Shown here in pieces: positions 1 to 7,418 of a DNA stretch of 8,367 nucleotides. Numbering within the stretch: the first letter of the stretch is position 1; every line of letters begins with the position of its first letter. The position numbers and the translations under genes are program-made. Source of the DNA: an uncultured Eubacterium sp. (lineage in GTDB: Bacteria > Bacillota > Clostridia > Lachnospirales > Lachnospiraceae). The stretch covers positions 1 through 8,367 of the forward strand of contig CAMKHH010000037.1 in assembly GCA_946412445.1 (NCBI GenBank). Direction: 5' to 3'. Under the pieces are notes generated by a model. That model searched no databases and was not told where the DNA came from. It saw nothing but the letters and a program-made list of their open reading frames with translations.

Positions 1-990
1 ACCTGTCACAGTAAATGTCTGCCGGAAAATCATGGTGTCTTTATCCGAAGGGTTTTTGTTGCCTCCAAAGCAGAAATTTCCCAGACTATAACAGATATAA
101 CGATCTTTATATGTCTCCACACCTTGCAGGACATGGGGATGATGCCCCAGCACCAGATGCGCTCCGGCGTCAATCGCCGCATGGGCCAGCTCTTTTTGTA
201 CCGGATCCGGTGTGTACTCTTTTTCCGATCCCCAGTGGAAGCTGGCAATGATCAGCTGCGCTCCCTGCTCCTGAAGCGATTGTATATTGTCCAGCATTCC
301 CTGCTTACTTTCAATTCCATCCTTCAGAACATATGTACCCACAAGTCCTACTTTAACACCCTTGATCTCCTTTAAGGCTGTCCGCTCGTAACCAAAACTG
401 GTGATACCAGCTGATTCCACATGAAAAATTGTGTCCTCGTAACTTTGTTCACCATAATCCTTACTGTGGTTATTCGCCAGATTTACAGCCTCCACGGAGC
501 CACTGGTAAGGATCTCTGTATAAGCAGGATCTCCCCGAAAAGCAAACTGCTTATCCGCGCGTTCTCCCTGATTTGACAGTGTGCCTTCCAGATTCACGAT
601 GGTCAGATCATCGGATGCGAAGATGTCGCGTACATTACCCAGGAAATACCCCGGGTCATTCACTTCGTTGAACTTCGTAACAAAACTGGTGGAAGGCTCG
701 AAATTCACATCTGAACCAAGTGTACAGTCTCCCGCGGCACTTACCGTAATGGCTGCGGCTGCAGGCTCTGGAGTGCTTATGACATCCGTTTCCGGTGTTG
801 GCTGACCGGCGTTCCCCACTGCAATCGTCTGTTTTGTCTTTGGTGACTTATCCTTACGCAGCCCGGCTGCCAGAATGACAATTGCGGTTATACAAAGCAC
901 GGCCAGTATACAGAGAATTATGATATTTCTACGAACTTCCCTCTTCCTTTGCGCCTTACGCAGCTCTTTTCTTCTGTCCCTTTTATCCAT
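1..990 (-). CDS. CapA family membrane-anchored protein (3' end outside window)
   Basis: The frame is open for 330 codons from an ATG at 990 to the window edge, so the C-terminus is missing. Residues 1-21 are very rich in Lys and Arg, residues 23-44 form one hydrophobic segment, and 45-80 form a Pro/Thr/Ala-rich linker. This gives an N-in, C-out signal anchor with the domain outside the membrane. From residue 81 the protein shows the motifs of the CapA / PGA_cap family, a calcineurin-like metallophosphoesterase fold: AAGDCTLGSD (85-94), NLEGTL (133-138), NLANNHSKDYG (170-180), FHWG (251-254), GHHPHVLQG (282-290) and SLGNFCFGG (302-310). The Asp, Asn and His residues in these motifs are the likely metal and active-site ligands. 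The family is named for a poly-gamma-glutamate capsule protein, but no capB, capC or capE partner is visible, so the substrate is unknown. An AGAGGT ribosome site lies just upstream of the ATG. The gene is divergent from the metal-dependent repressor. Family assignment is firm; function is not. Confidence 0.93.
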   Translation of the reverse strand, partial: MDKRDRRKELRKAQRKREVRRNIIILCILAVLCITAIVILAAGLRKDKSPKTKQTIAVGNAGQPTPETDVISTPEPAAAAITVSAAGDCTLGSDVNFEPSTSFVTKFNEVNDPGYFLGNVRDIFASDDLTIVNLEGTLSNQGERADKQFAFRGDPAYTEILTSGSVEAVNLANNHSKDYGEQSYEDTIFHVESAGITSFGYERTALKEIKGVKVGLVGTYVLKDGIESKQGMLDNIQSLQEQGAQLIIASFHWGSEKEYTPDPVQKELAHAAIDAGAHLVLGHHPHVLQGVETYKDRYICYSLGNFCFGGNKNPSDKDTMIFRQTFTVTG

Positions 991-1021
991 AGTTACCTCT
1001 TCTGGTGTACATGATAACACT

Positions 1022-1050
1022 ATTGTAGCATGATTTGTTCCGGCATACAA
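1022..1050 (-). promoter_or_regulatory. Predicted sigma-A promoter of the CapA-family gene
   Basis: Read on the minus strand, a -35 element TTGTAT (1050-1045) is followed after 17 nt by a -10 element TACAAT (1027-1022), with a TG extended -10 directly before it. The predicted transcript starts near 1015 and has a leader of about 25 nt before the ATG at 990. The -10 matches consensus at 5 of 6 positions and the -35 at 3 of 6. No experimental support is available. Confidence 0.6.
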
Positions 1051-1052
1051 AT
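1033..1052. repeat. Perfect 6-bp inverted repeat over the CapA-family promoter (candidate operator)
   Basis: ATTTGT at 1033-1038 is mirrored by ACAAAT at 1047-1052, with 8 nt between the arms. The right arm covers the -35 element of the minus-strand promoter and the left arm lies in the spacer, so a dimeric protein bound here would block RNA polymerase. The arms are short enough to arise by chance, and no match to a named DtxR or MntR box is claimed. Confidence 0.3.
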
Positions 1053-1089
1053 AAAAAGCTTGTGAATTAGGAACTTACCCGGGTGCAGC

Positions 1090-1118
1090 TTGCTTGTGTC
1101 TGCAATTTATGGTAAACT
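1090..1118 (+). promoter_or_regulatory. Predicted sigma-A promoter of the metal-dependent repressor
   Basis: TTGCTT at 1090-1095 and TAAACT at 1113-1118 are separated by 17 nt, and TGG directly precedes the -10 as an extended element. Transcription would start near 1125, leaving a leader of about 65 nt before the TTG start at 1191. The -10 matches consensus at 4 of 6 positions and the -35 at 3 of 6, so the call relies on the spacing, the TG element and the position. Confidence 0.5.
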
Positions 1119-1130
1119 AAAACTAATCGG

Positions 1131-1149
1131 ATTTAAAATGAAATTAAAT
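1131..1149. repeat. Perfect 6-bp inverted repeat in the repressor leader (candidate autoregulatory site)
   Basis: ATTTAA at 1131-1136 is mirrored by TTAAAT at 1144-1149 with a 7-nt spacer, just downstream of the predicted transcription start of the repressor gene. DtxR-family repressors often control their own genes from such positions. The surrounding DNA is very AT-rich, which makes a chance repeat likely. Confidence 0.25.
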
Positions 1150-1179
1150 GGAAAACATACTGCTTTCAAGGAAAGGAAT

Positions 1180-1184
1180 GGAGG
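1180..1184 (+). promoter_or_regulatory. Shine-Dalgarno site that sets the TTG start of the repressor
   Basis: GGAGG lies 6 nt before TTG at 1191. There is no ATG or GTG in the repressor frame at a suitable distance. The ATG at 1178, which overlaps this site, runs into TAA within four codons in another frame. Confidence 0.85.
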
Positions 1185-1190
1185 ATTAAA

Positions 1191-1556
1191 TTGAAGATAC
1201 AGGAATCTGCGGAAAATTATCTGGAGACTATTTTAATTTTAAGCCAGCGTCAGCCCGCTGTTCGGTCTATTGATATAGCAACTGAGATGGGTTTCTCAAA
1301 GCCCAGCGTCAGCGTTGCCATGAAGCATCTGAGAGAAGCTGATCATATTACAGTGGATGAAGACGGTCATATCAAGCTGACCCCATCCGGTCTGGCAATT
1401 GCGGCTAAAATCTACGAGCGTCATACTTTGATTTCTGATGTTCTGGTTCAGCTTGGCGTGGATCCAAAGGTTGCCGCCGAGGATGCATGCCGGATTGAGC
1501 ATGTAATCAGCTCCGAAAGCTTTGATGCCATAAAAAAACATACAAAACATGCTTAA
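1191..1556 (+). CDS. DtxR/MntR-family metal-dependent transcriptional repressor
   Basis: The product is 121 residues, read from a TTG codon behind a GGAGG site. Residues 1-75 form the winged-helix DNA-binding domain: the recognition helix lies around FSKPSVSVAMKHL (35-47) and the wing around DEDGHIKLTPSG (56-67). Residues 76-115 are the metal-binding and dimer domain. The primary-site positions, by family alignment from memory, are N9, E12, H78, C100, E103 and H104. The stretch DACRIEHVIS (98-107) looks like the C102-E105-H106 motif of DtxR rather than the E99-E102-H103 motif of MntR. The ancillary-site residues of DtxR (E83, H98) are replaced by S82 and A96. There is no C-terminal SH3-like domain, so the protein is the short form common in Clostridia. 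It should bind DNA as a dimer when loaded with a divalent metal, Fe2+ or Mn2+. It is divergent from the CapA-family gene and convergent with the ATPase operon. The target genes are unknown. Confidence 0.93.
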   Translation: MKIQESAENYLETILILSQRQPAVRSIDIATEMGFSKPSVSVAMKHLREADHITVDEDGHIKLTPSGLAIAAKIYERHTLISDVLVQLGVDPKVAAEDACRIEHVISSESFDAIKKHTKHA

Positions 1557-1561
1557 AGACT

Positions 1562-1603
1562 GACTCCTCCCGACCGGATTCCCGGTTGAGAGGAGTCTCT
1601 TTT
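1562..1603 (+). terminator. Intrinsic terminator of the repressor gene, possibly two-way
   Basis: A long GC-rich stem pairs 1562-1577 with 1582-1597, with a 4-nt loop (ATTC), one C-A mismatch and one G-T wobble. It is followed by TCTTTT and begins 5 nt after the repressor stop codon. On the minus strand the same hairpin is followed only by AGTCTTTAAG, a weak T-tract, so it may also stop transcripts of the ATPase operon but less efficiently. Confidence 0.85.
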
Positions 1604-1620
1604 GCGGCCGCCTCAGACAC

Positions 1621-1653
1621 AAGTTTCACAAAGCGAAACTTATTTTTATTTTT
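1621..1653 (+). terminator. Second hairpin with T-rich tail in the convergent gap
   Basis: AAGTTTC (1621-1627) pairs with GAAACTT (1635-1641) around a 7-nt loop, and the plus strand continues as TATTTTTATTTTT. This fits a back-up terminator for plus-strand read-through. The T-rich tail overlaps the TAA stop codon of the ATPase D gene on the other strand. On the minus strand the hairpin has no T-tract and would act at most as a 3'-end stabilising stem for the ATPase mRNA. The stem is AT-rich and weak. Confidence 0.4.
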
Positions 1654-2302
1654 CCTGGTAATGATGTGTTTTCTCCAACATCAAATCTTTTACCTTCAGA
1701 AGCCGAATCTGTGAGCTTCTCTCATTCTCGTCCAGCTTCATGGTAATATACCGGATATTTTCTCTTGTTTCAGGTATGATTACATGTTCCAGAGCATTTA
1801 CCCGTCTCCTTGTTTTCTCAATTTCAGCGGCCATCAGCTGGCAGTCTTTTTCCTTTTCCGCCAATTGCAGCATCTGTGGCAGCACATCAGCCAGGGACTT
1901 TACTGCATCATCCAGATCTCCTGATGTAAATGCAAAGCCATAGGCATAGATATCATTTGTATCTGCAGTGCGAGTCCGATACTCAAATACAGGGAGCTCC
2001 ACGCTCATCACATTTTTCTTCTCTGCCTCCAGATAGACCTCCTGTTTTGGTGCCATCAATGCCGTGTGCAGTGTTTCCTCAGACATGGCCGCCCTGGCAA
2101 TGACAAAATTTTTATTCGCAGCTTGTATTCCTGCCTCTACCTCTTTTCTCAGTTCCATGTTTTCCCGGACCATGTTCAAAAACTGGCGCATCAACTCATC
2201 CCGCTTATCTTTCAGCAGTTTATGCCCACGGCTGGCGGTGACTAGTTTTTTCTTTAGTCTGGTTAGTTCCATGCGGGTCGGGTTTACCTGAGCCTTTGCC
2301 AT
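1646..2302 (-). CDS. atpD: V-type ATP synthase subunit D (central rotor shaft)
   Basis: The product is 218 residues, a normal length for the bacterial subunit D (NtpD). It forms the long coiled-coil shaft that turns inside the A3B3 head and carries torque to or from the membrane ring. The N-terminal helix has the family signature NPTRMELTRLKKKL (7-20) followed by RGHKLLKDKRDEL. A short beta-rich middle around VELPVFEYRTR separates it from a second long charged helix that reaches the C-terminus, so the two ends form an antiparallel hairpin. The ATG at 2302 lies 6 nt after the stop of subunit B, and its ribosome site (GAGAGGGGTGAT) is inside the end of the B gene, which suggests coupled translation. 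It is the last ATPase gene in this operon. The name follows V-type usage and is not the F-type beta subunit. Confidence 0.97.
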   Translation of the reverse strand: MAKAQVNPTRMELTRLKKKLVTASRGHKLLKDKRDELMRQFLNMVRENMELRKEVEAGIQAANKNFVIARAAMSEETLHTALMAPKQEVYLEAEKKNVMSVELPVFEYRTRTADTNDIYAYGFAFTSGDLDDAVKSLADVLPQMLQLAEKEKDCQLMAAEIEKTRRRVNALEHVIIPETRENIRYITMKLDENERSSQIRLLKVKDLMLEKTHHYQEK

Positions 2303-2308
2303 GCAGCA

Positions 2309-3706
2309 TCACCCCTCTCCGTTACTTCTGCCGTCATCCGATACGTAGTACTGCTCCAGGAGCCTGTCATCGATGCGCTTTAATTCACTCTTTGGCAGTA
2401 TCCCTAAAAGCTTCCAGCCGATATCCAGTGTTTCTTCAATACTGCGGTTTGTTGTATAACCCTGATTTACGTATTCCTTCTCAAATGCTTCTGCAAATCT
2501 GGCATATAGCAGATCCGTATCAGAGAGTGCCGCTTCACCCAGAATTACCATCAGTTCTTTTGCGTCTTTCCCCCGTGCGTAAGCGGAAAACAATTGATTC
2601 ATGGTATTCGAATGGTCTTCTCTGGTTTTTCCTTCCCCAATCCCTTTGTCCTTTAATCGTGACAGGGATGGAAGTACATCAATTGGCGGAGTAACACCTT
2701 TATGGTACAGCTCCCGGCTTAAGATAATCTGCCCTTCTGTGATGTATCCGGTCAGATCAGGGATGGGATGCGTCTTGTCATCCTCAGGCATCGTGAGGAT
2801 TGGAATCATGGTTATAGAACCCTCCTTCCCCTTCTGCCGCCCTGCCCGTTCATACAACGAAGCCAGATCCGTGTACATATAGCCCGGATATCCCCTGCGG
2901 CCCGGAACCTCTTTACGCGCGGCTGATACTTCCCGAAGTGCATCTGCATAGTTCGTAATATCAGTCAGGATAACCAGTACGTGCATCCCTTCCTTAAAGG
3001 CCAGATATTCGGCAGCTGTCAGAGCCATTCTAGGTGTTGCAATACGCTCTACTGCAGGATCATTGGCCAGATTGACAAAAAGAACCGTTCGGTCAATGGC
3101 TCCTGTTTCTCTGAAACTTTCTATAAAAAAGTTGGATTCTTCAAATGTGATGCCCATAGCGGCAAATACTACTGCAAACTTTTCGTCTTTCCCCCGCACC
3201 CTCGCCTGACGGGCAATCTGTGCCGCAAGCTGTGCGTGGGGCAGCCCTGATGCGGAGAAGATAGGAAGCTTCTGCCCCCTGACCAGCGTATTTAACCCGT
3301 CAATTGCGGATATTCCTGTCTGTATAAACTCCTCGGGGTAGTTTCTTGCAGCCGGATTCATGGGAAGTCCGTTAATATCCCGGCGCTCCTCAGGTAAAAT
3401 TTCGGGTCCTCCGTCTATTGGCCGGCCCAGACCGTCGAACACGCGCCCCAACATGTCCTGGGAAACCCCAAGCTCCATAGACCGCCCCAAAAACCTTACC
3501 TTACTGTTGGAGAGATTAATTCCGGCAGAATTTTCAAACAGCTGCAAAAGCACGGTTCCCCCATCGACCTCCAGGACCTTGCAGCGGCGTTTCTCTCCGT
3601 TTGCAAGTTCGATTTCTCCCAGCTCGTCATAATTGACATTCTCTACATTCCGAACCAGCATCAGCGGCCCGGCTACCTCCTGTATTGTTCTATATTCCTT
3701 TGGCAT
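2309..3706 (-). CDS. atpB: V-type ATP synthase subunit B (regulatory, non-catalytic head subunit)
   Basis: The product is 465 residues from the ATG at 3706. Subunit B alternates with A in the A3B3 head. It has the expected order: N-terminal beta-barrel (about 1-75), a nucleotide-binding-like core (about 76-360) and a C-terminal helical domain. The P-loop position reads [13 protein letters not shown] (151-163) with no GKT, as expected for a subunit that does not hydrolyse ATP. The arginine finger supplied to the A-subunit site is in [11 protein letters not shown], at R350. An in-frame ATG at 3748 would add 14 residues. I prefer 3706 because it has an AAGGGGGAA ribosome site 10 nt upstream, starts 1 nt after the A stop codon, and gives the usual [12 protein letters not shown] N-terminus; the 3748 ATG has no good ribosome site. 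Confidence 0.97.
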   Translation of the reverse strand: MPKEYRTIQEVAGPLMLVRNVENVNYDELGEIELANGEKRRCKVLEVDGGTVLLQLFENSAGINLSNSKVRFLGRSMELGVSQDMLGRVFDGLGRPIDGGPEILPEERRDINGLPMNPAARNYPEEFIQTGISAIDGLNTLVRGQKLPIFSASGLPHAQLAAQIARQARVRGKDEKFAVVFAAMGITFEESNFFIESFRETGAIDRTVLFVNLANDPAVERIATPRMALTAAEYLAFKEGMHVLVILTDITNYADALREVSAARKEVPGRRGYPGYMYTDLASLYERAGRQKGKEGSITMIPILTMPEDDKTHPIPDLTGYITEGQIILSRELYHKGVTPPIDVLPSLSRLKDKGIGEGKTREDHSNTMNQLFSAYARGKDAKELMVILGEAALSDTDLLYARFAEAFEKEYVNQGYTTNRSIEETLDIGWKLLGILPKSELKRIDDRLLEQYYVSDDGRSNGEG

Positions 3707-3707
3707 G

Positions 3708-5474
3708 TTACAGGTTCCCCCTTCCCAATACCTCTGCTGTCTCTTCATAGATTTCTTTCATGATTGCCTCAAATGCTTTTTCTAATTCATCCTCATGGAC
3801 ATATTTAAACCTTCCGATTTTCTCTCTGACCGGAAGCTTAATCAAGTCATTCATTCCTGCTCCCTGACCCAATGCTTCTGCCGCACTTTCATACCAGGAC
3901 AGAACCAGCTGCATCATCAGATGCTGCTTTTTCAGGGAAGAATAGGTATCTGTTTCATGAAAAGAGTTCTGATGCAGAAAGTCTTCACGGATCGATCTGG
4001 CCGCTTCCATTTTCAGACGGTCTCCTGCTGAAAGAGCATCCATTCCGACCATTTTTACGATTTCTTCCAGTTCCGCCTCATCCTGCAGAAGAGACATCAT
4101 TTTTTGACGGCACGTCATCCAATCAGATGCCACATTCCTATTAAACCATCTTTCCATATCGTCCAGGTATAAAGAATAGCTTTTCAGCCAGTTAATTGCC
4201 GGAAAGTGACGCTTATAAGCCAGATCCGAATCCAAACCCCAGAATACTTTAACAATGCGCAGTGTTGCCTGAGATACCGGCTCTGAGATATCACCGCCTG
4301 GTGGTGAAACAGCACCAATCACGGACAAAGCGCCTTCCCGCCCTTCTTTCCCGATTGAAATCACATCCCCTGCACGCTCATAGAACTGGGCAAGGCGGCT
4401 TCCCAGATAAGCCGGATAACCTTCTTCTCCTGGCATCTCCTCCAGGCGTCCTGACATTTCTCTGAGTGCCTCAGCCCAGCGTGAGGTGGAATCTGCCATT
4501 AATGCCACGGAAAATCCCATATCACGGAAATATTCTGCAATCGTGATGCCGGTATAGATAGATGCCTCACGAGCCGCCACAGGCATATCAGAAGTGTTTG
4601 CAATCAACACCGTCCTCTGCATCAGGGATTGTCCGGTCTTTGGATCCTTCAATTCAGGAAACTCGTTCAAAACATCCGTCATCTCATTACCGCGCTCGCC
4701 GCAGCCAATATACACCACAATGTCTGCTTCTGCCCATTTTGCAAGCTGATGCTGAATTACTGTCTTCCCGCTTCCGAAAGGACCAGGAACTGCTGCAACC
4801 CCTCCTTTGGCAATCGGGAAAAAGGTGTCCACCACTCTCTGCCCTGTAATGAGCGGCATCCTGGGAGGAAGTTTTTTCTGATACGGCCGTCCTATACGAA
4901 CCGGCCATTTCTGCATCATGGTAACTTCTTTATCTCCATCAGCGGTACTGATTACACCGATTACCTCATCAACTTTGTATTCTCCTGTCTGGATTTCCTT
5001 TACCGTACCCCGGATTTTGACGGGAACCATGATCTTATGATTTACAACAATCGTCTCTTGCACTGTCCCAAGAACATCGCCTGGCTCCACTTCGTCCCCA
5101 ATCTTTACAATGGGAACAAACTTCCAGGGTTTCTCCCGGTTCAAAGACGGTACCTTGATTCCTCTCTTCAGGCTGTTTCCCGATATTTTCATAATTTCAT
5201 CCAACGGTCTTTGAATACCGTCATAGATACTTGAAATCAGTCCGGGCCCCAGCTCTACGGACAGCGGAATTCCTTCAGACTCCACCGGCTCACCGGGACC
5301 TAAGCCTGATGTTTCTTCATACACCTGGATGGATGCCTCATCCCCATGCATCTCTATAATTTCACCTGTCAGTCCCTGTTCACTTACACGAACTACATCA
5401 AACATATTCGCATCCCGCATACCCGCAGCAATCACCAGCGGACCAGCCACCTTTTTTATAACCCCGGTACTCAT
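3708..5474 (-). CDS. atpA: V-type ATP synthase subunit A (catalytic)
   Basis: The product is 588 residues, the normal length for the bacterial V/A-type A subunit. It carries the three catalytic sites of the head. Residues 1-75 form the beta-barrel. About 110-190 is the insertion ('bulge') that separates V-type A subunits from F-type beta. The P-loop is GPFGSGKT (231-238), the catalytic glutamate is E260 in CGERGNEM, and the Walker B strand with following motif is [18 protein letters not shown] (322-339). [20 protein letters not shown] (341-360) is also typical. All key residues are present, so the enzyme should be active. The ATG at 5474 follows the F stop by 9 nt, and its ribosome site AGGTGA contains the F stop codon TGA, so translation is probably coupled to F. 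The stop codon is 1 nt before the B start, consistent with equal A and B output. Confidence 0.98.
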   Translation of the reverse strand: MSTGVIKKVAGPLVIAAGMRDANMFDVVRVSEQGLTGEIIEMHGDEASIQVYEETSGLGPGEPVESEGIPLSVELGPGLISSIYDGIQRPLDEIMKISGNSLKRGIKVPSLNREKPWKFVPIVKIGDEVEPGDVLGTVQETIVVNHKIMVPVKIRGTVKEIQTGEYKVDEVIGVISTADGDKEVTMMQKWPVRIGRPYQKKLPPRMPLITGQRVVDTFFPIAKGGVAAVPGPFGSGKTVIQHQLAKWAEADIVVYIGCGERGNEMTDVLNEFPELKDPKTGQSLMQRTVLIANTSDMPVAAREASIYTGITIAEYFRDMGFSVALMADSTSRWAEALREMSGRLEEMPGEEGYPAYLGSRLAQFYERAGDVISIGKEGREGALSVIGAVSPPGGDISEPVSQATLRIVKVFWGLDSDLAYKRHFPAINWLKSYSLYLDDMERWFNRNVASDWMTCRQKMMSLLQDEAELEEIVKMVGMDALSAGDRLKMEAARSIREDFLHQNSFHETDTYSSLKKQHLMMQLVLSWYESAAEALGQGAGMNDLIKLPVREKIGRFKYVHEDELEKAFEAIMKEIYEETAEVLGRGNL

Positions 5475-5483
5475 CTGTCAACA

Positions 5484-5816
5484 TCACCTGCTTTCTACAT
5501 TTTCACCAAACAAGATATCTGAGCCTATGGCCTTTTCCACAGACTTTTTGATTCCCTCTATGCCTGCTCCCGTATTTCCGGTGATACCCGGAATCTGGAT
5601 GATAGCAGGCAGAAACTGTTTACGATATTTCTCAATTTCTTCCAACAGCTGTGCCGCCGTGGCCTCCGTAATATAAATTACAGCATAGGAATCTTCTGCC
5701 AGCTGCCGGAAAGTCTTCAGTGCCTGTTCCTCATCTTTCACAGGATACGTGTCCAGTCCCAGCGCTGCAAATCCATAGATACTGTCATACGCCCCAAGAA
5801 CTGCTATTTTATACAT
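5484..5816 (-). CDS. atpF: V-type ATP synthase subunit F (central stalk)
   Basis: The product is 110 residues, called NtpG in Enterococcus hirae. It binds the side of subunit D in the rotating central stalk. The N-terminal Rossmann-like domain starts with MYKIAVLGAYDSIYGFAALG and continues to about residue 75. The C-terminal part has the family pattern PAIIQIPG, then GIEGIKKSVEKAIGSDIL near the end, which forms the helix that packs against D. The ATG at 5816 overlaps the end of the C gene by 8 nt (ATGTATAA), with AGGGTGAT upstream as ribosome site. A second ATG, 4 nt further upstream at 5820, is in a different frame and is not used here. Confidence 0.95.
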   Translation of the reverse strand: MYKIAVLGAYDSIYGFAALGLDTYPVKDEEQALKTFRQLAEDSYAVIYITEATAAQLLEEIEKYRKQFLPAIIQIPGITGNTGAGIEGIKKSVEKAIGSDILFGENVESR

Positions 5817-6780
5817 ACATCACCCTGACCCTTTCCCGGATTGCATCTTCCGAAAGCTCATTCTGCTTCCCGGTGAGAATCATCCGTACGGTCTTAATTT
5901 CATTTTCCCGGGCCAGAACATAAGCAAGCAGAGGTCCTGCGGAAAATGACTGATACTTTTGAGGCTGAATCGTGTAAATGATGCGATTATCACCCCACCG
6001 CTCAAAAGCCGAATTGGATTTCTTCAGGCAATCGACTGCATCGGAAAAGCCTTCTTCCCTCAGATAAGTGCAGACCGTTTCAACGCCGGATACTGCTGCC
6101 TGAATCAGTCTGTCCAGATTCAAAGCATCACAAGGAGATAATGCCCGCTCCAAAAATTGTCTGTTCTTTCCCGCCTTCGCCGCCCTGACGGCGATCCTGA
6201 TATCTGCCAGCGTCACGATAATACTGGCATACGAACGAATCACAGCCTCTTTGGATACATCTCCGGTTCTTCGTATGTTCTCCAGCAAGGCACGGTCTAT
6301 GATAATATCACACAATTGTCCGTCTCTTGTCTGAAGCATCGTCTCCAACGCCTCATCCGCAGCTTCCTGCATGTGTTCCGGGAGTGATTTAAAATCCTTT
6401 TCCCGAACGATGCGGATCATCTCCTCTTTTGGAACGGACGTATTCGAAAAATAAATGTTAGCGCCCGGTGAACCGGTGCAAGTCTCCTTTATGGCTGCTT
6501 TCAGATTATGATACAAGTTCTGAAAGGACAAAATGTCAAATACAGACATATCCACATTCAATTCTTTGATTGCCTCCCATGTCTTCCCGCTCTCACACTT
6601 CAATATACAATCCGCATCCAAAGCCTGGCCGGATGAACCCCATCCTCTTTCTGTCAAAAAAGAAACACAATTCCCATATGTCTTACAAGCCAGCAGCTGC
6701 TCAATTTCGCTTTCCGAAAACAGCTTTGTTTCCATGGAGCGAATCCGTGCAACCGCATACACAAAAGAATGATCAGCCAT
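5809..6780 (-). CDS. atpC: V-type ATP synthase subunit C (rotor-ring adaptor, d-like)
   Basis: The product is 323 residues, near the usual length of bacterial subunit C (NtpC), the homologue of eukaryotic V-ATPase subunit d. It is a soluble, mostly helical funnel that sits on the K ring and joins it to the D/F shaft. The N-terminus YAVARIRSMETKLFS (8-22) is the best-conserved family signature, and the rest is helical with three repeated helical bundles expected. The region near AGPLLAYVLARENEIKTVRM close to the C-terminus is also typical. The ATG at 6780 overlaps the E stop codon by 8 nt (ATGGCTGA), and a strong GGAGGGAG ribosome site lies inside the end of the E gene. Confidence 0.95.
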   Translation of the reverse strand: MADHSFVYAVARIRSMETKLFSESEIEQLLACKTYGNCVSFLTERGWGSSGQALDADCILKCESGKTWEAIKELNVDMSVFDILSFQNLYHNLKAAIKETCTGSPGANIYFSNTSVPKEEMIRIVREKDFKSLPEHMQEAADEALETMLQTRDGQLCDIIIDRALLENIRRTGDVSKEAVIRSYASIIVTLADIRIAVRAAKAGKNRQFLERALSPCDALNLDRLIQAAVSGVETVCTYLREEGFSDAVDCLKKSNSAFERWGDNRIIYTIQPQKYQSFSAGPLLAYVLARENEIKTVRMILTGKQNELSEDAIRERVRVMYV

Positions 6781-7378
6781 CGCACTCCCTCCATAGCATC
6801 TGATTCACCTGATCGACCAGCCTGCCTTTGTTGGCTTCGAGTAAAGCCTCAAACGTGCAGTTCTCCTCAATATCTCCATATATCAGAAGAAATCCATCCG
6901 CTATCTGACCCGGTTCTTTTGAAAGCCGGACAGATCCGCCTTTTTCTCCAGCAGTTTTCTCTATAGAAGCCAAAAACCCCTGTGGGACTCTTTTCAGATC
7001 ACGGGTGCTCAAAAACATCCGCCCCTCGCCTCTTTGACAATATTTCCCAAACGTCTGCCTTAAAAATTCAAAGTACTCATCGCTGTCAGCCTCATGCATC
7101 CGCTTACGGACCTTTTCAATCATCTCCGCAATGATTTCCTGTTTTGCTTTCAGTATCGCTCTGCGTCTTTTCTGTTCCCGGGCAGAGGCGCCCTTGGCAC
7201 GAAATTCTTTTAATTCCTTATCCAGAAGGCCAGAAGACTCCTTATCCCAGGCTTCACATTCATTTTTCCCCTGCGCCAGAATTTCTTCTGCCTCTCTTTT
7301 TGCATCAGCAAGTATCCTCTCTGCCTCTTCCTGTGCTTCCAAAAGAATCTGCTGTGTCATCTTATCTAATCCACTCAT
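6773..7378 (-). CDS. atpE: V-type ATP synthase subunit E (peripheral stalk)
   Basis: The product is 201 residues. Subunit E pairs with subunit G/H to form the peripheral stalks that hold the head still. Residues 1-100 are a long, highly charged helix rich in Glu, Lys, Arg and Ala, starting MSGLDKMTQQILLEAQEEAE, as expected for the coiled-coil arm. The globular C-terminal domain ends with the conserved pattern GFLLIYGDIEENCTFEALLE (about 162-181), then a final helix ending in MLWRECDG. The start at 7378 is chosen over M7 because the SGLDK N-terminus matches the family. Its ribosome site AGGGGG is 11 nt away, longer than usual, and partly inside a small hairpin. The G/H partner gene is not in the window. 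Confidence 0.95.
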   Translation of the reverse strand: MSGLDKMTQQILLEAQEEAERILADAKREAEEILAQGKNECEAWDKESSGLLDKELKEFRAKGASAREQKRRRAILKAKQEIIAEMIEKVRKRMHEADSDEYFEFLRQTFGKYCQRGEGRMFLSTRDLKRVPQGFLASIEKTAGEKGGSVRLSKEPGQIADGFLLIYGDIEENCTFEALLEANKGRLVDQVNQMLWRECDG

Positions 7379-7380
7379 GC

Positions 7381-7395
7381 GGGTTACAACCCCCT
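7381..7395 (-). promoter_or_regulatory. Weak hairpin overlapping the ribosome-binding site of subunit E
   Basis: The 40-nt K-E gap (7379-7418) is the only sizeable gap in the ATPase operon. On the minus strand it holds AGGGGG (7395-7390) and then GGGTTGTAACCC (7392-7381), which can fold as GGGT/ACCC with a 4-nt loop, or GGGTT/AACCC with 2 nt. The 5' arm is part of the Shine-Dalgarno sequence, so folding would hide it. No promoter or T-tract is evident in the gap. Confidence 0.3.
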
Positions 7396-7418
7396 TTCCC
7401 TGAATTGATGTTACCCCC

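Noticed and set aside
1077..1084. Palindrome ACCCGGGT between the two divergent promoters
   Set aside because: Only 8 bp, with no extension of the symmetry on either side; expected by chance and not tied to a promoter element.
1296..1622. 108-codon open frame on the minus strand opposite the repressor gene
   Set aside because: It covers a clear DtxR-family gene and its terminator on the other strand and resembles no known protein.
3706..3748. In-frame upstream ATG that would extend subunit B by 14 residues
   Set aside because: It lies inside the A gene, has no good ribosome site, and adds a Lys/Arg-rich stretch not expected in the family. The ATG at 3706 has a clear AAGGGGGAA site.
4629..5234. 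201-codon open frame on the plus strand opposite subunit A
   Set aside because: It is antisense to a strongly conserved catalytic gene, has no recognisable domain and reads as a shadow of A codons.
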